NCBI GenBank assembly: GCA_013339895.1
Contig: JABACO010000001.1
Coordinates: forward strand, 12,261,348-12,325,347
Source of the DNA: Ephydatia muelleri
Taxonomy: Eukaryota; Porifera; Demospongiae; Spongillida; Spongillidae
Length of the DNA stretch: 64,000 bases
Direction: 5' to 3'
Notes under the pieces: model-generated
Database searches by the model: none
What the model saw: only the letters and a program-made list of their open reading frames with translations
Told to the model about the DNA's origin: nothing
Shown here: piece by piece, positions 58,138-64,000 of the stretch
Layout of the letters: every line of letters starts with the position of its first letter
Position numbering within the stretch: position 1 is the stretch's first letter
Translations under genes and position numbers: made by a program

Positions 58138-58985
58138 AACCTGAGGATGATATGCTGTTGTAAATCTCTGCTCAATCCCCAGTAGCTCCATTAGGTGTTT
58201 GTTGAGGTCATTTTTGAATTCTGTTCCATTATCTGTTGTGATTACTTTAGGCAAGCCCATCCTCATAAAAATATGTGTAATTGAATATGTGCATGTGTCA
58301 CACAATGAATAAAACATGAACCTGAAAATTTTTAGTATCTACTATTGAGCACACGATATTTCACATAGAAACTGAACTGAGATATTGATTGACCTACATG
58401 CATGTGTTCAAATACATGTGTTCTAATTTCCCCATAAATGTTTTACCACACTTACTTCCATGCATGCATTATACCCCACTACTGTTAATCCTACAGGTAC
58501 CATGCTCTCCAAACGTTCTCATACTAATGATTTATTTATTGCTATAATGTTTCCAGCACACCCTAACAACAGCTACTGAATACATCTCATTCTTTGATAC
58601 CTTGAATAGTGCATGTGCAACTCCAACAGCATGTTTTGAAGGGAGAGGAACAGCTTCACCCACTTCGAAAATAATCGCTAACTGTTAAGATGTACAGATT
58701 TCCTGATTTTAACTCCAAAATGGGTCCCACAAAATCAATTCCTATGTGATGCCATGGGGACTTGACCGAAACAGGGTGGAGCTCGGGAGCAGTGTGACAA
58801 GCTTCCTATTTGCACGCTGACAGATGTCACATCTAGCAACCTACATGCAAGAGGAGCGTTATATATAAAAACCGTGAATATCTAACACAATACTACATGC
58901 TACCATGTTGTCACGTCTTTTACCATTCCAAGCCATCTAAATCGCTCATTAATACTTTCAACGTCGCTCACTCCCATAGCCTGTA

Positions 58986-59189
58986 TACTCGATACTATCA
59001 CGTGCGCTTATTATGGGTTTGTTAACATATGTCTCCGTGCACCATGTCCGCTTCCGTACTCAGCACATATTTGGAAACGTCTCCGAATCTGTTCACTGTA
59101 TACTAGCTTGTTTCTATTTGTGTACTCATGATCAAATTTATAATAAAATTATCAATACAATCGATAAAAGAAAACATAAAATGCGTTAT
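58986..59189. other. Short intergenic spacer
   Basis: Nothing recognised. The plus-strand open frame at 59,013 is the antisense of the decayed locus that follows. Confidence 0.3.
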
Positions 59190-59540
59190 AACGTTCAAGC
59201 TTTCTCTCGAATCATCCAGGGTTGTGCAGTTGGTGGACTGGATGCGTCTAAGAGCGGTCCTTCAACTCTCTGCTTCTATGGATGGAGCCTCGAGTTGCTA
59301 GTTCCTTTTATTCGTTCATCCAAGTCATCAATCAAGTCATTTAGCGTGTCAGAACGTCACAACGGACGGCGACGTTGTAGAGTTTGAGCGTTCTGGTCGT
59401 CGCTCTCCTCTTCTGACATCATTGTAGGCTTGATGTCCCCCATAACTGCTTCTCTTCTTCTATCAGCATTTGGCACCCTTTCTCCCACAACTACGCCACA
59501 ATAGCCTTTCTTCTGTCTGCATAACAAACCTTTTTACCAA
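59190..59540 (-). pseudogene. Decayed acidic/Arg-rich C-terminal coding block
   Basis: On the minus strand, after a TTATGCAG acceptor at about 59,520, the frame reads KKGYCGVVVGERVPNADRRR, then IKPTMMSEEESDD and LQRRRPL. It meets TGA, goes on in the same frame with RSDTLNDLIDDLDERIKGTS, then a TAG, then KQRVEGPLLDASSPPTAQPW. Composition and frame continuity across two stops show a once-coding exon. I do not recognise the family, though similar acidic then RRRP-x-RSxxLNxLIDDLDER tails seem common in sponge predicted proteins, possibly mobile. Confidence 0.55.
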
Positions 59541-59689
59541 ATGCTACAGCAGGAAAAGAGCATAACAAGACATAGGTAGGACGTACGCTGTTGAGCTTAA
59601 TAGCCTTCAATTACCCTGAGTTCGCTTGTACCACCTAGTAAAAGGAGGATATGGTGGTAGGGTGAATAAATAGGATTATGAATTTAAGG

Positions 59690-60185
59690 CTCTACCTTTA
59701 ACTGTAGCGACAATAGCGTGAAGGTCTTCATCGAACTCTGCCGCGATACATGGTCGTGATTGCGTTAGAAAAAAGCGCACAATCGCTTACCTTTCATCAA
59801 GCCGAACTGAAGTGCTGATCTTCCTTCTGACTGCTAGAATTCTGAAATATGCCTTACCTATATTTCAGTGGGGCTTCCACCATATCCTCGCGATGCAATA
59901 CAGCTTAATCGATGTGTCTTAGTATATCAGCGACGACTTGCTATTCCATGGCCGGTGAACTTACCTGAAATCCAAGTCCGCGGACGCTGCGCTGTCCTGG
60001 CAATTTGCCGGGTGAGGCATCGTCAAAATGTCTTGGCATAAACAAAATGGTTTACGAACTATGAACATCTCTATATACTTTTGGACTAACCTGACGTCCG
60101 TCATCCAGTTCTTTCTGGTGTGCTGGCAGCTGCCTGATATCCCTGCGACCTCGATCGCCCACTCCGCGTGGTAGTTTGGCGCCAA
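59690..60185 (-). pseudogene. Possible upstream exons of the decayed locus
   Basis: Four AG...GT bounded blocks on the minus strand: an ATG exon at 60,185-60,093 (MAPNYHAEWAIEVAGI); 59,997-59,966; about 59,842-59,801 (EGRSALQFGLMK in one frame); and about 59,743-59,701 (FDEDLHAIVATVK). Blocks 3 and 4 join in a common frame; the first two do not fit that frame, so either my borders are wrong or the locus is decayed. The small exons with clean donors (GTTAGT, GTAAGT, GTAAGC) look real. Confidence 0.35.
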
Positions 60186-60934
60186 ATTACTAGTACACTT
60201 GTAATTAATTTAATAAGTTTATAAACGTAGTCTACATGTAGGACAAATGTCGTTTCAAACTTTCAATTCACTAGATAGTTTTACTATCTATGGTATCACG
60301 TATGTGTGGGGCTTGTGAAGTGCACTAATATTCACGGTAATCCACTTCTGAAGAAACGCGTAGCTGGGTTTGCTAGACTATTTTGTAGTTATGAGATTAG
60401 CATGCATCGTGCTATTTGTGTTCTGATTGGTAAGACGCTCGGTAGCCGGTTGAAGTTGTGAAGGGTATTCCAGTGTCACGTAACCACAATGAGCAGCTCC
60501 GCTTTCCCATGATGATATACGTATATAATCTATGGCACAAGGTGGGGGCGTGGCATAATAACAAATACAGCCGTCTATATAAGTTCGATCAGATGCATAG
60601 CTCCTCAAAATGCTTTCTATGCACCGTCACATGGTCTAGAGCCACAAGTGTATGTTGTATGCATCTATACTTGTACATGATCAGCCGCTAATAGGTATTA
60701 ATCATGCACTGAACAAAACATTAATGTGCATGCATTGCATATTATTACTATTAATATTGTTATTTTATGTTTATGAATCTTACAACTGCGCATGCATCAT
60801 GTAGGATGCAAACCTTGAGGTGTTGTTCTAACTGTGCCGGCATTAATTCATAATTCGATACATGCGAAATGAATGCACGCGCGTTCTTTATTTTTATACA
60901 TGATTCAATCCGATATGTGCTATGTGAGAGAGCT
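60186..60934. other. Intergenic, no gene seen
   Basis: AT-rich with many TGCATGCA/CATGCA words. No exon is supported. Confidence 0.35.
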
Positions 60935-61205
60935 GTGATAATCATGACCCAAGTAGAAAGTCATTCAGAACTGCTGCTTCTATGTTTATGCATACTTATC
61001 ACATGGTATACGCATTGAAACATGCTTTGTTGGGATTTTAAACAGGCATTCAGGTGTTAATCCTGGGTACCCGATCGCGAGCCCCTTTTCCTTTTGCATG
61101 TGATGATCATGACCCATGTAGAAAGCCATTCTGAACTGTTTCCCCTATGTTTACACATACCTATTACATGGTATAGCCATTGAAACATGATTGGTTGGGA
61201 TGTTA
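60935..61205. repeat. About 150-bp direct repeat (two copies)
   Basis: ATCATGACCCAAGTAGAAAG ... CATGCTTTGTTGGGATTTTA is repeated as ATCATGACCCATGTAGAAAG ... CATGATTGGTTGGGATGTTA starting at about 61,107, with scattered substitutions. Confidence 0.75.
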
Positions 61206-61494
61206 ATATTTATAATTGATGTTCCATTAACTCTCATTTTGGTCTTTCTCAGAGACTGTAGGTTTATACTGAGGTGTTCACATCTTTATATTAGGCTGTT
61301 CTAAGTGTTGAAGGTCGTAACAATCTCATTGTAATGTCCATGAACCATGTGATGGTAATGACCACGATACTAAAGTTACACATGTGTTAATCAATATGTA
61401 CATATATACACGCATGTGCTGATGTACAATGATGATGGTCTGGTGTCAATAGTGGTGTGATGTCAAAGCTTCCTTGCCCTTTAAAGTAGCCAGC

Positions 61495-62925
61495 CATGAT
61501 GTCCTGAATTGAGACAGAATTTAGGGCTCAATTCCACATTTGAACAGAGACACTATGACTCACGTGGCGGTAACGCCCACTTCCGGTCACAGGCTCATCT
61601 TGGGGATGGGTCACTCTCTTCACCCTGCAATGTGGACTGTCGTGGTAAGATGCTGCTCTGAATTGTGACAGAATTTAGAGCTGAATTTCACATTTTAACA
61701 GAGACACTATGACTCACGTGGCGGTAACGCCCACTTCCGGTCACAGGCTCATCTTGGGGGTGGGTCACTCTCTGCACCCTGCAATGTGGACTGTCGTGGT
61801 GACATGCTGCTCTGAATTGTGACAGAATTTAGAGCTCAATTTCACATTTTAACAGAGACACTATGACTCACGTGGCGGTAACGCCCACTTCCGGTCACAG
61901 GCTTATCTTGGGGATGGGTCACTCTCTTCACCCTGCAATGTGGACTGTCGTGGTGACATGCTGCTCTGAATTGTGGCAGAATTTAGAGCTCAATTTCACA
62001 TTTTAACAGAGACACTATGACTCACGTGGCGGTAACGCCCACTTCCGGTCACAGGCTCATCTTGGGGGTGGGTCACTCTCGTCACCCTGCAATGTGGACT
62101 GTCGTGGTGACATGCTGCTCTGAATTGTGACAGAATTTAGAGCTCAATTTCACATTTTAACAGAGACACTATGACTCACGTGGCGGTAACGCCCACTTCC
62201 GGTCACAGGCTCACCTTGGGGGTGGGTCACTCTCTTCACCCTGCAATGTGGACTGTCGTGGTGACATGCTGCTCTGAATTGTGACAGAATTTAGAGCTCA
62301 ATTTCACATTTTAACAGAGACACTATGACTCACGTGGCGGTAACGCCCACTTCCGGTCACAGGCTCATCTTGGGGGTGGGTCACTCTCTTCACCTTGCAA
62401 TGTGGACTGTCGTGGTGACATGCTGCTCTGAATTGTGACAGAATTTAGAGCTCAATTTCACATTTTAACAGAGACACTATGACTCACGTGGCGGTAACGC
62501 CCACTTCCGGTCACAGGCTCATCTTGGGGGTGGGTCACTCTCTGCACCCTGCAATGTGGACTGTCGTGGTGACATGCTGCTCTGAATTGTGACAGAATTT
62601 AGAGCTCAATTTCACATTTTAACAGAGACACTATGACTCACGTGGCGGTAACGCCCACTTCCGGTCACAGGCTCATCTTGGGGGTGGGTCACTCTCTGCA
62701 CCCTGCAATGTGGACTGTCGTGGTGACATGCTGCTCTGAATTGTGACAGAATTTAGAGCTCAATTTCACATTTTAACAGAGACACTATGACTCACGTGGC
62801 GGTAACGCCCACTTCCGGTCACAGGCTCATCTTGGGGGTGGGTCACTCTCGTCACCCTGCAATGTGGACTGTCGTGGTGACATGCTGCTCTGAATTGTGA
62901 CAGAATTTAGAGCTCAATTTCACAT
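61495..62925. repeat. 154-bp tandem repeat, nine copies, with TF-like motifs
   Basis: Nine copies of CACGTGGCGGTAACGCCCAC are spaced 153-155 bases apart. Each unit also holds GAATTGTGACAGAATTTAGA, TTCACATTTTAACAGAGACA, ACTTCCGGTCACAGGCTC and TGCAATGTGGACTGTCGTGG. The first unit is diverged; the rest are nearly identical apart from GGGGATGGG/GGGGGTGGG and TCTGCACC/TCTTCACC/TCGTCACC variants. Every unit contains TGACTCA overlapping CACGTG, then ACTTCCGGT. Confidence 0.95.
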
Positions 62926-63330
62926 TTTGAATGTGAACGTGAAGCAAACCACTCATACCCATCAGTCACTTGACCCCTACCATTGGGGTGGGAGCTTAAA
63001 CAGCAAACCTTGCATCACATACACTTGAATGTGCAGACATGAAAGTTTGTCATTAGAAGCAAACCACTCACCTGAGATAGCTATACCCATCAGTGTCACC
63101 ATCAGACAGTCACATCCCCATTAGAGTCACATGACCTCTACTTGACCGGGTGACAACTCTGACCAATTTATACACCAAACCATGTGTCACATATCTACAC
63201 AGATAGACATGAAAGGTTGTAAATTGCATTATTAAAAGCAAACCACTCACTTTAGATAGCCACACCCATCAGAGTCACATGACTCTTAGGAGACAATTGG
63301 GGTGACAACTCGACCAATTTGAAGCATATA
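62926..63330. repeat. Degenerate repeats GAAGCAAACCACTCA
   Basis: GAAGCAAACCACTCA or AAAGCAAACCACTCA followed by ACCCATCAG occurs three times (about 62,940, 63,057, 63,236), with ACAGACATGAAAG-type words between. It is an eroded tandem repeat next to the 154-bp array. Confidence 0.6.
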
Positions 63331-64000
63331 CACCAAACCTAGCCAGGAGATGGGCGAGGGGTGGGGATGGGGGGGTTGTTGGGTCGGGTCGGTCGAACGA
63401 CCCCCTCCCGACGACTACCATCCACTACAAGTTATATATAGAAATGGACGGCTCCCGGGTGTGGTACTAGGCTGCCATAACTCGGACCTGAAGCGCCCCC
63501 CCCCCTCCATTGGCCCAGTTGTGAATCCACCGCTCGCTATAAGTCGAGTCCCAAACAGAACGATGTCGACACCCCGGCCACTTTCAAGTGGCTGGCTATG
63601 TATGATCCTGCATTGTCCGAATCGAATATTACGCATGTGGTCCCACTACAGCTTATAATTCTGGCATCAAAACTATCCTATTTTAACTGATCACATACCT
63701 TGTAAATTTTTAGTTGAAGGTATAGGTATTCGAATTTAAACCATCAAAATAGTTATAGGGTTACTAAGAAATTTAATGTTTTAAATTTGATAATTCATAT
63801 CTACGTGGATATCGAGCATACTGCCTACGACTCGCGCTACGAGTCTTCATACGATTCTTGATATTTGCCTCTTGATCCAAGTCTATAGAGGCGTTCCCAT
63901 GCTGGCAACTACCAATTCCTTTAATACCGACTACGAATCCGATCCATAAAGTTTTTATTGACCACTACTGTATGTCCACAATGCTCTACGCTCGAAATCA
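63331..64000. other. Intergenic to window end
   Basis: G-rich then C-rich stretch at 63,352-63,415 and a run of ten C at about 63,495. No gene is recognised on either strand. Confidence 0.35.

Larger units (their letters stand above)
56481..58985 (-). mobile_element. Ty3/gypsy-type integrase with introns, acidic linker and PHD finger (degenerate)
   Basis: Minus strand, in order. At about 58,980-58,890, NERFRWLGMVKDV (zinc-binding H2C2 region). At about 58,855, RCDICQRANRKL (its CxxC). At 58,780-58,620, the start of the rve core (SPWHHIGIDFVGPI, then KHAVGVAHALFK at a GTATCA donor). At 58,317-58,138, MRMGLPKVITTDNGTEFKND and TTAYHPQ. At 57,595-57,050, ANGLVERFNQTLQ, PFEIMFGR and DCRYVGPFVI. 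Then in another frame VNGVHLKPYL, an Asp/Gly-rich segment and, in a third frame, a C-terminal PHD finger. The frame passes exactly from HPQ to ANG across a CAG|GT ... TATAG|GCC intron. Frameshifts lie at about 58,800, 58,675, 57,085 and 56,790. Protease and RT domains are absent upstream. It is a relic of a mobile element, or a decayed host-captured integrase gene. Confidence 0.8.

Noticed and set aside
59013-59387. 124-codon plus-strand frame
   Set aside because: Antisense of the decayed minus-strand coding block; no domain.
1-64000. tRNA and rRNA genes
   Set aside because: No sequence with proper A- and B-box spacing or rRNA core motifs was found by eye; a covariance-model scan was not possible.

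Overview
This is eukaryotic, intron-rich animal DNA, most likely from a marine sponge (demosponge). The genes have many short exons separated by mostly small GT-AG introns. The window is saturated with ACATGTAC-type words, GT/AC microsatellites, fold-back MITEs and decayed retroelements. It also carries a Lys-rich repeat (KKKASVRDSYKADPE type) that I associate with sponge mobile proteins. The organism assignment is inference; no rRNA, mitochondrial or tRNA gene is present to confirm it. I see no prokaryotic operon, CRISPR array or phage.

Layout: (1) 0.5-1.6 kb, a three-exon TM2-like membrane protein (+). (2) 1.66-2.42 kb, a hAT-like non-autonomous element with a 7-bp target duplication. (3) 3.16-5.83 kb, a six-exon secreted/type I membrane protein of unknown function (+). 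(4) 8.1-18.7 kb, a giant 47-bp minisatellite interrupted by about 600-bp linker blocks (higher-order repeat). (5) 18.8-19.15 kb, two candidate exons (-). (6) 20.3-21.4 kb, a 25-bp minisatellite with a duplicated spacer. (7) 21.97-23.47 kb, a complete omega-class glutathione S-transferase (+). (8) 24.6-26.6 kb, two oppositely oriented reverse-transcriptase remnants bracketing a dead copy of the last exon of the 3.16-kb gene. (9) 28.1-30.7 kb, fold-back elements and a 147-bp tandem array. (10) 31.2-38.6 kb, a GH47 EDEM1-type gene (-), head-to-head with a small candidate gene at 38.95-42.87 kb (+). (11) 39.6-44.0 kb, LINE-like and Penelope-like remnants. (12) 44.1-44.95 kb, a 5'-incomplete hypothetical gene (-). 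(13) 45.8-50.2 kb, a cluster of DNA transposons including a nested insertion and a perfect 40-bp hairpin. (14) 50.3-52.4 kb, a Lys-rich repeat exon and a dead integrase. (15) 54.8-55.9 kb, a TIR element. (16) 56.5-59.0 kb, a Ty3/gypsy-type integrase interrupted by an intron and followed by an acidic region and a PHD finger. (17) 59.2-60.2 kb, a decayed coding locus. (18) 61.5-62.9 kb, nine copies of a 154-bp repeat, each carrying AP-1, E-box and ETS-like motifs.

The host genes do not form a pathway. The EDEM1 homologue acts in ER glycoprotein quality control and the GST in redox/thiol chemistry. The other host genes are membrane or unknown proteins. Most of the window is mobile or tandem-repeat DNA, and its structure (nesting, introns in an integrase, exon transduction or duplication, higher-order satellites) is where the novelty lies.
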